A stretch of 59,430 nucleotides of DNA, from contig JABDGA010000004.1 in NCBI GenBank assembly GCA_013286285.1, positions 1 to 59,430 of the forward strand. The letters run 5' to 3'. How positions within the stretch are numbered: position 1 is the stretch's first letter; every line of letters begins with the position of its first letter. Below, piece after piece: positions 8,843 to 17,496 of the stretch. The notes under the pieces were generated by a model. It saw nothing but the letters and a program-made list of their open reading frames with translations. It made no database searches and was not told the origin of the DNA. A program made the translations under genes and the position numbers. The stretch is from Alphaproteobacteria bacterium. GTDB taxonomy: Bacteria; Pseudomonadota; Alphaproteobacteria; Rickettsiales; JABCZZ01.

Positions 8843-10622
8843 CCGATGTTTCTTTTCTTTGCAGGGGAATCCGGCTGGTTTTTATCGCCTGCACCAGATC
8901 CAACCAGGCTTTTGCATTCAAATGCCCTTTTGGCACAATCACGGCAGCATTGGCGTTTAACGTTTCACGTTCCGCCTGGGTCAGCAATTTAGACGTGTGA
9001 ATCACGACCGGGATGTGCCGGGTGCTTTTGTCACGACTCAGTGCCTTAAGCACTTCAAACCCAGTCATATCCGCCATCACCAGATCCAGGAATATAATTT
9101 CCGGCGCAAGGCTGCGCGCGTACTGAATACCCTGCGCGCCTCCGGCGGCCTCCTGTATGGCGGTGCCGCATTTGTCCAGCAAACGCCGCAATATATAGCG
9201 ATCGCTCTCCTGATCGTCGATAATCAGGAAACAGTTATTTTGCTCCGTTGGTTCTTTTTCTAACACTATCTTGTGCGTTTCGGGAAACATGACATCGTCA
9301 GCGCAGTTATAGTCAAAAGGAATCGTGACGGAAAAAATCGATCCGCTTTCCGGCTGGGATACAACGGAGATATATCCACCCAACAGTTCCGCCAATTTTT
9401 TGGATAAAGGCAGTCCCAGCCCTGTGCCTTTTTTCTTCTGGTGCCTGCCTTCCACTTGCAAAAATTCTTCAAAAATACGTTCCTTATCATCGGCGAGAAT
9501 ACCTATCCCGGTATCGGCGACAGAGAACGTAACATACGTATCGCCTTCCCGTCGCACGCTGACCCGCACTTCGCCTTTCTCAGTAAATTTGAGGCCATTG
9601 GAAATAAAATTACGCAATATCTGGGAGAGCTTTCCCTTGTCCGTATTGAGGACAGGAATATTTTCCGACCGCTCGAATATCAGGGATACCGCCGCATTAT
9701 TTTCAAGCAAGGGCTTCAGCATCCCCCGCAGCGTGCCAAATATATCCTGCACTTCGAACGTATCGCGGCGCACGCTCACTTTGCCCGCTTCCACCTTCGC
9801 CAGATCCAGAAGGTCGTTGACCAGCACGGAAAGATCTTGTGCCGCTGTGCGGATAAAACCTATCTGCTTTTCCTGTTCCGCCGTCAGCTCGCCGTCCATG
9901 CGATCGGTTAGTATCTGGGAGATGCTGATGATGGAATTCAGCGGCGTACGGAATTCATGCGTCATGTTGGAAAGGAACTGCGTTTTCAGATCGGACACGC
10001 GCCGCAGTTCTTCCGCACGCTCATCCAGCTCCCCGTAAAGCGCGACGACGCCGCGGTTGGTTTCTTCCAGCTCCTTATTCAACTGCGCGAGTTCCATCTG
10101 GTGCTTTTGCACGTCCGCCAGTGCCGCGAGCAATTCCTGGTTCTGCTGCTGTATTTCCTCAAACGGATCGCCCGATAAGAGAGTGGAAAGATGACCGGAC
10201 ATATCCGCCAGTATTTTCTGGGTAATTTTTTTGGCCTGCCTCGGGAGAAATTTAAGGCATATTACGTTTGTCCCCTGTTCCGAAGATTCAATGTCACATA
10301 CGTCCATCAGCCTTTTGACGCCGCTAATGCCGAGCCCCATGCCGGTGGACGACACATACGTGCCATTCAGTACGGATTTTAAATCCTGGATTCCCTGCCC
10401 CTGATCCCGAACCCGGATATGGAACGCCTGCACATCGCCGTCTGCAATGCCGTATTCGATAGTACCGCCGCCTGCATAACGAAACGCATTGCGTGCCAAT
10501 TCCGAAACGGCGGTGGCGATGCGCACCTGCTCTTGGGAATCAAACCCGATAAGCTGGGCAATCTGCCGCGCCCGCTGGCGCGCCAGTACCACATCATGCT
10601 CGTATTTCAACTCTACCTTCAT
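8820..10622 (-). CDS. RsbT-like HATPase fused to hybrid histidine kinase (HATPase-HisKA-HATPase-REC)
   Basis: MKVELKYEHDVVLARQRARQIAQLIGFDSQEQVRIATAVSELARNAFRYAGGG; MTHEFRTPLNSIIS; GTGLGLPLSKK; FLIIDDQESDRYIL. Confidence 0.9.
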   Translation of the reverse strand: MKVELKYEHDVVLARQRARQIAQLIGFDSQEQVRIATAVSELARNAFRYAGGGTIEYGIADGDVQAFHIRVRDQGQGIQDLKSVLNGTYVSSTGMGLGISGVKRLMDVCDIESSEQGTNVICLKFLPRQAKKITQKILADMSGHLSTLLSGDPFEEIQQQNQELLAALADVQKHQMELAQLNKELEETNRGVVALYGELDERAEELRRVSDLKTQFLSNMTHEFRTPLNSIISISQILTDRMDGELTAEQEKQIGFIRTAAQDLSVLVNDLLDLAKVEAGKVSVRRDTFEVQDIFGTLRGMLKPLLENNAAVSLIFERSENIPVLNTDKGKLSQILRNFISNGLKFTEKGEVRVSVRREGDTYVTFSVADTGIGILADDKERIFEEFLQVEGRHQKKKGTGLGLPLSKKLAELLGGYISVVSQPESGSIFSVTIPFDYNCADDVMFPETHKIVLEKEPTEQNNCFLIIDDQESDRYILRRLLDKCGTAIQEAAGGAQGIQYARSLAPEIIFLDLVMADMTGFEVLKALSRDKSTRHIPVVIHTSKLLTQAERETLNANAAVIVPKGHLNAKAWLDLVQAIKTSRIPLQRKETSVAGKYYV

Positions 10623-10662
10623 TATCGCCCACGTCATGGCCCACCTCATGGAAATTTCGCCT

Positions 10663-11691
10663 TCACTGATGCCTTACCACTAATACGGTTACATCATCCC
10701 TACCTCTCTGGTAATCCCGGTACAATATCGCAGCTATGAGGGAACAGTGGCGCTGGCGGAGCCCTGGATAATCCTCCAGCTTCCAGCGATTGCTCAGGCC
10801 GTCCGAATGCATGACCAGCACGGCATCCTCAGGCCACGGATACTGTATCTCCTGTATCTTATGCACCTGATGGCCGACAATGCCATTATAGGACGCCAGC
10901 CCCCTGGGTTTGGTGCCATCCAATATCGTCCCGGCAATGTTGCCTACCCCGGCAAATGTCAGCATGGCCTCTTCCGGCTTGATGGCTACGGCAGCCAAGG
11001 CAGTCCCGCGCGTGCTCCGTAATGCCTGATGAACGGAATGCATCATCTCACGGGGAGTCCGTTCCGGCGTTTCGTTAAAATGCGCAATGGCTGCGATGGT
11101 AGCCTGCGCCGCTATTATGCCATGTCCCAGGCCGTCACTGACCAGGAGATGCAGCCCTTCCGAGCCATGATGCAGGGCCCAGCCATCTCCGCAGGCCTTT
11201 TCTCCATGCATCGGCAGACATATCGCGCCTATCTGCACATGGCTCATCTCAGTGGCAGGCAGTTTCTTTGCCCATGACTGGGAGACAATGACAGTTCCTT
11301 TGTTTTCCTGCGAATAAATATCAAAAACATCGGAGAGGCGTACGGTCGCCCCAAGGCCGGTTCCCGGGCTTCCCGCGGTGGAATAGCCGTCTTCCATACA
11401 CTTGCCAATATCGGCTATTCCCGGCCCTTTATCCACGCTCAGTATCTCCATCCCGTTAACGCCACGATGCCGGATATGCCGGATGATAAGCTCGCCTGAA
11501 GTGGCATGTTTCGCCAGATTACTGGCCAGTTCCGTCACTATGATCCCTATCCTGCCGCTCTGGGTTTCATCAAAATGGATGTCCTTGGCCATAGCGACTG
11601 CTCCGCGGCGTATTTCCCCGACCCCCCCTGTATCACCAATGGGGAACATGAGTGACATGCCGGTGGATAACGCCTGCTCATTCATTTCCAT
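10663..11691 (-). CDS. RsbT-like ATPase plus PP2C/SpoIIE-type phosphatase (RsbX-like)
   Basis: N-terminal VTELASNLAKHA..DKGPGI; C-terminal LLVSDGLGHGIIAAQAT...MHSDGLSNRW...RDDVTVLVV. Confidence 0.85.
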   Translation of the reverse strand: MEMNEQALSTGMSLMFPIGDTGGVGEIRRGAVAMAKDIHFDETQSGRIGIIVTELASNLAKHATSGELIIRHIRHRGVNGMEILSVDKGPGIADIGKCMEDGYSTAGSPGTGLGATVRLSDVFDIYSQENKGTVIVSQSWAKKLPATEMSHVQIGAICLPMHGEKACGDGWALHHGSEGLHLLVSDGLGHGIIAAQATIAAIAHFNETPERTPREMMHSVHQALRSTRGTALAAVAIKPEEAMLTFAGVGNIAGTILDGTKPRGLASYNGIVGHQVHKIQEIQYPWPEDAVLVMHSDGLSNRWKLEDYPGLRQRHCSLIAAILYRDYQRGRDDVTVLVVRHQ

Positions 11692-12158
11692 CTCGCAATC
11701 ATAACACGAGTTCCTTCCCCCACTTTGGAGACAATATCGAACTCATTGCACAGGCGCTTGGCGCCACTCAATCCAAGCCCCATCCCTGAACCACTAGTAT
11801 AACCGTCCGTGAGCGCCTGCTTAATATCCGCAATGCCGGGGCCTTTATCCTCAAACGTCAGGCGCACACCGCGCCTTACGCCTTCATGGAGCATCTGCAA
11901 ACGCATGATCCCACCCTTGCCATAGATAATCGTATTACGCGCAAGCTCACTGGCGGCGGTGACAAATTTCGTCTGATCCACCAGCCCCAGCCCTGCTTCA
12001 ATCGCCCATTTGCGTACCAGCTGCCGCGCCTGCACAATATCCGCTTCGGATTGCAGCGGGATAGTTTCCTCTCTGACAGCCCTGCCTGCCGGCTGCCGCA
12101 CCTGAAGGAGATCCGGTTCAGTCCACATCGCAACAGGCTCAACCTTCGCAAGCGGCAT
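11682..12158 (-). CDS. rsbT: RsbT-like serine/threonine kinase
   Basis: IVQARQLVRKWAIEAGLGLVDQTKFVTAASELARNTIIYGKGG...FEDKGPGIADIKQALTDGYTSGSGMGLGLSGAKRL; start reassigned to MPLAKVEP. Confidence 0.9.
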   Translation of the reverse strand: MPLAKVEPVAMWTEPDLLQVRQPAGRAVREETIPLQSEADIVQARQLVRKWAIEAGLGLVDQTKFVTAASELARNTIIYGKGGIMRLQMLHEGVRRGVRLTFEDKGPGIADIKQALTDGYTSGSGMGLGLSGAKRLCNEFDIVSKVGEGTRVMIARWK

Positions 12159-12534
12159 ATTGAGCCTCCTCTTCGTGAGCGCCCAACGCTCCCCGAAGCA
12201 GCTGCATTCCCTTTTCCACATCCAGCGCAGTACGCACGCCCGGCAAAGACAGGCCAAGCTCGACCAGCGTAATGGCCACCGCAGGCTGCATACCAACCAC
12301 GACGGTTTCCGCATCCAGCACTTTGGACATCGCGGAGATATTGGCGACCATACGGCCAATAAAAGAGTCCACGATTTCAAGGGAGGAGATGTCAATCAGC
12401 ACGCCACTGGCGCCGGTCTGCTGAATTTTATTGGTCAAATCGTCCTGCAGCGTCATGGCCAGGCGGTCATGCATATCGACCTGGATGGTCACCAGCAGGA
12501 ACTCTCCCATACGTAAGATAGGAATCCTCTCCAT
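12139..12534 (-). CDS. rsbS: RsbS-like STAS antagonist
   Basis: STAS domain: GVLIDISSLEIVDSFIGRMVANISAMSKVLDAETVVVGMQPAVAITLVELGL. Confidence 0.9.
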   Translation of the reverse strand: MERIPILRMGEFLLVTIQVDMHDRLAMTLQDDLTNKIQQTGASGVLIDISSLEIVDSFIGRMVANISAMSKVLDAETVVVGMQPAVAITLVELGLSLPGVRTALDVEKGMQLLRGALGAHEEEAQYAACEG

Positions 12535-12537
12535 AGA

Positions 12538-13416
12538 TTATGCTACCTCAATATTTTTATGCTTCACAGGGGAAGCAGTACGCATAATAGCCAAGTTATT
12601 GCGTTCAAGCGCAAGCTTAAAGGCCGATGCCAGCGTCGCCTTGGTAATCACATTCCCGAGATCCACCCCAAGATGCACGATGGTCTGCGCAATCTGCGGG
12701 CGAATGCCGCTGATGATGCAATCCGCCCCCATCAGGCGCGCCGCAGTCACGGTTTTGAGTAAATGCTGCGCCACCAGCGTATCCACGGTGGGAACGCCGG
12801 TAATATCGATGATGGCCACCGTGGAACCTGACTCCACAATCTTTTGCAGTAATGACTCCATCACCACCTGGGTACGGCTACTGTCCAAGGTTCCGATAAG
12901 CGGCAGCGCCAGGATATTGTCCGCAAGGTTTACCACTGGCGTGGACAACTCCAGCATATCCTGCTGCTGGCGGGCGATCACTTCTTCACGCGTTTTCTGA
13001 TGCACTTCCGTAGTGTAAAGGCCAAGCCCATCCAGCAAGAGCGTTGCATTCCACGTCTCGTCCGCAAGCAAGACGGCGTCCTTGCCGAATTCCTTGCGCA
13101 ATAACGTAAAAAGCGGACGTTTCAATGAAAAAACGAATGTCGCCGTTTCCGACGGCGAAAAGCCCGCCTCGCCGCGCCGGCGTGAAATTTCGGCCAGAAA
13201 TTTGCGAACGCCATCCCATTCCGACCGTTTTATGTCCAAACCGGTTTCATACGCCACATTAAGCAGTTGAAGAAACTCCGCACACTGCTCCCTCAACACC
13301 ACTTCCTTGATGTTGTGGCGAACCTTGCTATCCTGCTCCTGCAGCCAATCGGCAAGCAGGCCTTCTTCATTTCTTTTTATTACATCGGAAATACGGCTTT
13401 TTTCTTTCGTGGACAT
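12538..13416 (-). CDS. RsbR-like stressosome protein (RsbRD-type N-terminus + STAS)
   Basis: C-terminal STAS VAIIDITGVPTVDTLVAQHLLKTVTAARLMGADCIISGIRPQIAQTIVHLGVDLG. Confidence 0.88.
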   Translation of the reverse strand: MSTKEKSRISDVIKRNEEGLLADWLQEQDSKVRHNIKEVVLREQCAEFLQLLNVAYETGLDIKRSEWDGVRKFLAEISRRRGEAGFSPSETATFVFSLKRPLFTLLRKEFGKDAVLLADETWNATLLLDGLGLYTTEVHQKTREEVIARQQQDMLELSTPVVNLADNILALPLIGTLDSSRTQVVMESLLQKIVESGSTVAIIDITGVPTVDTLVAQHLLKTVTAARLMGADCIISGIRPQIAQTIVHLGVDLGNVITKATLASAFKLALERNNLAIMRTASPVKHKNIEVA

Positions 13417-13694
13417 GGCAAACTCCCTTAAATTATCTTTATATTAAATCTAAGTCAGACTATGGCGTTTTTACAATTTGTCCAGCTTATTAGTACGCAT
13501 ACAAATTATCGGAGCATAGATTATCCGAGAGTATTTACGGATTCTTTATGCGCTTGCCATATGTTTATAATCTGAAAATAATTTGTACGGGAAAGTTAAA
13601 GTTCCCTTATGCATTCATAATGCTTTTTTGAATTTTTGTTGTGTATATGGAGCTGGCAGTTAAACTGTCTTAGTTTCGGAAATAAAGGATAACC

Positions 13695-16600
13695 ATGCGT
13701 TTTTACGCCGACCTGCATGTACACTCTAAATATGCGCGCGCCTGCAGCTCGCATGCGGATCTGGAGCATATGGCGCTTTGGGGAGCACTTAAAGGCATTG
13801 ACGTTATCGCTACCGGCGACTTCACCCATCCTGCATGGCTGAAGGAACTGAAGGAGAAACTTGTGCCGGCGGAGTCGGGGCTGTTCCGATTACGCGAGGA
13901 TATTGAGCGCAAGGTGATAGAAGGCCTGCCTACTGCCTGCCGTAAATCCGTGCGCTTCATTCTTTCGGTGGAAATTTCCACCATCTATAAGAAAGGCGAT
14001 CGCACGCGTAAGGTGCATCACCTGATCTATATGCCGGATTTCGCCGCCGCCGATCGCCTCATTGCGAAACTCTCTCGCATAGGCAACCTACATTCGGATG
14101 GCCGCCCGATTCTCGGCCTGGATTCGCGCCACCTGCTGGAGATTGTACTGGAATCCAGCCGCGATGGCTTTCTGATCCCGGCGCATATATGGACGCCATG
14201 GTTTTCCGTGCTCGGTTCGCGCTCCGGCTTTGACAGCGTGGACGAATGCTACGGCGACCTCGCTCCTCATGTATTTGCGGTGGAAACCGGCCTTTCTTCC
14301 GATCCGGAGATGAACTGGCGTGTTTCCTCGCTTGATCGCTTCCGCATGACCTCCAGTTCCGATGCCCATTCCCCACAGAAGCTCGGACGCGAAGCCACGT
14401 TGTTTGACACCTCCATGGATTATTACTCCCTCCGCGCTGCGTTGGAACATGGCGAAGGTTATATCGGCACAGTGGAATTTTTTCCTGAAGAGGGGAAATA
14501 CCATATGGATGGCCACCGCAAGTGCAATGTCCGCCTCACGCCGGAAGAAACGATAGCACATGGTGGGCGCTGCCCGGTCTGCGGAGACCCGGTGACGGTC
14601 GGCGTCATGCACCGTGTGGAAGCACTGGCCGACAGGCAGATAGGATGCTGCGACCGGCCACACACCGCAGGCGAGCAGTGCAGCTTTGTACCGCTGCCTG
14701 AGATTCTCGGCGAGCTGCACGGTACAGGTTCGTCAAGCAAGCAGGTCGAACGCACTTACGGGCAGCTTACCGGCAAGCTCGGCACGGAACTCTCCATTCT
14801 CGGCGAAGTGCCGATTGAGGATATTACCAAGGCCTCGTCCTCGCTGCTGGGCGAAGCCATTGCGCGGCTCAGGCGGGGTGATGTCGTGCGCGATGCCGGA
14901 TATGACGGCGAATATGGCGTCATACGCATGTTTGCAGCAGACGAACTGAAGAAGCTCCAGCGCGGCGGCCTGCTATTTGAAATGCCGGAATCCCTCCGTC
15001 CGAAACGGCAGGTGAAGCAGCCTGCCCGTTCTGAAGCAGAGGAGTTGCAGGAGAATGATTTCATCTCCCCTTCAAATGGAGACGGCATCCTGGACGGGTT
15101 GGATACGGATCAACGCGCGGCTGCCGAAATCATTGCTGGCCCCCTTCTGGTCACTGCTGGGCCGGGCTCCGGAAAAACACGGATGTTGACACACCGCATA
15201 GCGCATCTCATCCAGGGGTATGGCGTGAGTCCTTCCGCATGCCTTGCCATTACCTTTACCCGCCGCGCTGCCGCAGAAATGCGGGAGCGGCTCAAGGCGC
15301 TATTGCCGGACGTGGCAGATACCATTCCTGTGCATAGCTTTCATTCGCTGGGGCTGGAAATTCTGCGCGAACACCATACGCATGCCGGACTGGATCGCGG
15401 TTTTTCCATCATGAACCGTACTGAATGCAGGCGCATCCTGGCCGAAACCCTGCACATCTCTTTAAAGAACGCGGGCAAGGCTCTCAATGGTATCTCCCTT
15501 GCCAAGCGCACTGGAGATATCACAGAGGAATTAGCGCCGCTACTCGCCGCTTATACAGAAATGCTGGCACTGCACGGAAAAATAGATTTTGACGACCTGA
15601 TTCTGCGGCCTGTAAGAATGCTTACGGAAGTATCAGGCATTGCGCAATTATACCGGGAACGCTTCCGTTTCATCTCGGTGGATGAATATCAGGATCTGGA
15701 TGCGCTGCAATACCGATTCTTACGCTTGCTCGTATCTCCTGCGGCTAATCTCTGCGCCATCGGCGATCCCCATCAGGCGATATATGGTTTCCGGGGTGCA
15801 GACAGCACACATTTCCAGAGTTTCTGCGAAGACTTCCCTGCGGCAAGCACCGTCCGCCTGACCCGTAATTACCGTTCGCGTCCGGTGATTGTCGCGGCGG
15901 CTTCTCAGCTCATTGGCGATAATTCAGCCATTGCCATGCGCAAGGACAGTAAAGAACGGATATTCCTGCATACCGCCAATACAGAATATGAGGAAGCAAC
16001 ATTTGTAACCTCCCAGATAGAAGCCTATATGGGAGGGCACGACTCGCAGGCCATCCACAGCGGACGCACGCGCGGACAGCAATCCACACTTTCCTTCTCC
16101 GATTTTGCCGTGCTGTACCGCACCGATGGACAGGCAGAGGTAATAGAAGAGACGCTTCACCGCAGCGGGGTCCCGTTCCGCCGTTATAATGACCGGCTGC
16201 TCGCCGGGGATGAAACCGTGCAGGCCATGCTTAGCCATTTCGAGATATCCGACACAGCGCTTCCGGTAACGGAGCGCCTTGAACAATCGTATATGCAGCT
16301 GCCGCCTGAAACCAGGGATAGTGAAGCGGGCCATAGGGCGCGCATAAAGCTGATGGCGCTGGCGGATAAATGCAGGCATGATCCGGAACGGTTTCGTGAA
16401 GAAGCCGGGATGGTGCTGGAAATCGACTTATGGGATAAACGGGGCGATAGCGTCATCCTGCTTACCATGCATGCGGCGAAAGGATTGGAATTCCCGGTCG
16501 TGTTTATTACCGGTGTAGAAGATGGGATTATACCGCTTGCCTTCGGCGATTATAGCCAGACTCATATGCAGGAAGAACGGCGACTGTTTTACGTAGCGAT

Positions 16601-16772
16601 GACACGCGCAAAAGATCATCTCTATCTTATTCGTTCTCTTACACGCTCCTGGCGGGGCTCACGGCAGAACTTCGCCCCCTCTCTTTACCTTGAGCATATG
16701 GATAAAAGCCTGTTTGCCGCCAGCGCAGAAGCACCTGCCGCTAAACGGCAGAAGCAACTGGCGCTCTTCTGA
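13695..16772 (+). CDS. PHP-domain EndoQ-like nuclease fused to UvrD/Rep/PcrA-family helicase
   Basis: N-terminal MRFYADLHVHSKYARACSSHADLEHMALWGALKGIDVIATGDFTHP, zinc-ribbon CPVCGDPVTVGVMHRVEALADR; C-terminal LLVTAGPGSGKTRMLTHRI, VDEYQDLD, MHAAKGLEFPVVFITGVEDGIIP, RRLFYVAMTRAKD. Confidence 0.92.
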   Translation: MRFYADLHVHSKYARACSSHADLEHMALWGALKGIDVIATGDFTHPAWLKELKEKLVPAESGLFRLREDIERKVIEGLPTACRKSVRFILSVEISTIYKKGDRTRKVHHLIYMPDFAAADRLIAKLSRIGNLHSDGRPILGLDSRHLLEIVLESSRDGFLIPAHIWTPWFSVLGSRSGFDSVDECYGDLAPHVFAVETGLSSDPEMNWRVSSLDRFRMTSSSDAHSPQKLGREATLFDTSMDYYSLRAALEHGEGYIGTVEFFPEEGKYHMDGHRKCNVRLTPEETIAHGGRCPVCGDPVTVGVMHRVEALADRQIGCCDRPHTAGEQCSFVPLPEILGELHGTGSSSKQVERTYGQLTGKLGTELSILGEVPIEDITKASSSLLGEAIARLRRGDVVRDAGYDGEYGVIRMFAADELKKLQRGGLLFEMPESLRPKRQVKQPARSEAEELQENDFISPSNGDGILDGLDTDQRAAAEIIAGPLLVTAGPGSGKTRMLTHRIAHLIQGYGVSPSACLAITFTRRAAAEMRERLKALLPDVADTIPVHSFHSLGLEILREHHTHAGLDRGFSIMNRTECRRILAETLHISLKNAGKALNGISLAKRTGDITEELAPLLAAYTEMLALHGKIDFDDLILRPVRMLTEVSGIAQLYRERFRFISVDEYQDLDALQYRFLRLLVSPAANLCAIGDPHQAIYGFRGADSTHFQSFCEDFPAASTVRLTRNYRSRPVIVAAASQLIGDNSAIAMRKDSKERIFLHTANTEYEEATFVTSQIEAYMGGHDSQAIHSGRTRGQQSTLSFSDFAVLYRTDGQAEVIEETLHRSGVPFRRYNDRLLAGDETVQAMLSHFEISDTALPVTERLEQSYMQLPPETRDSEAGHRARIKLMALADKCRHDPERFREEAGMVLEIDLWDKRGDSVILLTMHAAKGLEFPVVFITGVEDGIIPLAFGDYSQTHMQEERRLFYVAMTRAKDHLYLIRSLTRSWRGSRQNFAPSLYLEHMDKSLFAASAEAPAAKRQKQLALF

Positions 16773-16798
16773 CTTATAATCCTTCCGCTATTTTTTTA

Positions 16799-16863
16799 CG
16801 TCATGCCGTGGCTTGACCACGGCATCTCAGCAAGAGATACCGCGATCAAGTCGCGGTATGACA
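16799..16863. repeat. Dispersed palindromic repeat copy
   Basis: cgtcatgccgtggcttgaccacggcatctcagcaagagataccgcgatcaagtcgcggtatgac. Confidence 0.65.
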
Positions 16864-16898
16864 ATTCAAATGACTATAAACAGCCCTATACTTATTCG

Positions 16899-16995
16899 CC
16901 TAAATAAAAATACATCGTCATACGGCTGCTTGACAGCGGTATCTCATGGAAGAAGCCTGAGATTCCGGCTTTCGCCGGAATGACGGATATGTATT
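16899..16995. repeat. Dispersed repeat, nearly duplicated at 43420-43515
   Basis: cctaaataaaaatacatcgtcatacggctgcttgacagcggtatctcatgg...gagattccggctttcgccggaatgacggatatgtat. Confidence 0.75.
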
Positions 16996-17106
16996 GGAAT
17001 TTAGGCAAGTGAGTATAATTCCGCTTCAGCAAAGCGTGGACTTTCTCTTGATTTATACCAAAAGCGGTATATTGATATAATATAACATTATTACTTCCCA
17101 CCGAAG

Positions 17107-17409
17107 ATGACGGCGATTACCCCCACAGGCCCTATACGATATTCCAGCATAAAAATACTGCTGGTGTTGTTATTCCTTACTGGACAGATTCTGGGAATTT
17201 TTCATCTCATTGAACATACGGCAGAGGGTGACAACGACCATTGTGACATATGCGCCATGGCGGCGCATATGGGAGACACGGTTTTACCCACACCGGCAAT
17301 CCTCATTCTACCGCAGCCGCAGGTGGACAGCTCTCTGCAGGTGATAGCCTGCGCGTTCACTGCCTTGATATGTGCCGCCTATACCTCCCGCGCCCCTCCT
17401 CTGGTTTGA
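17107..17409 (+). CDS. Small His/Cys-containing membrane protein (possibly DUF2946-like)
   Basis: LLVLLFLTGQILGIFHLIEHTAEGDNDHCDICAMAAHMGD; directly upstream of TonB receptor. Confidence 0.5.
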   Translation: MTAITPTGPIRYSSIKILLVLLFLTGQILGIFHLIEHTAEGDNDHCDICAMAAHMGDTVLPTPAILILPQPQVDSSLQVIACAFTALICAAYTSRAPPLV

Positions 17410-17496
17410 GATTTATATAACTCTTAGCATACCCCTGACCCGGACAATCGTTTGGGCCAGCGATATGCGCGTATTACTTATATTCATGGAGAACTT

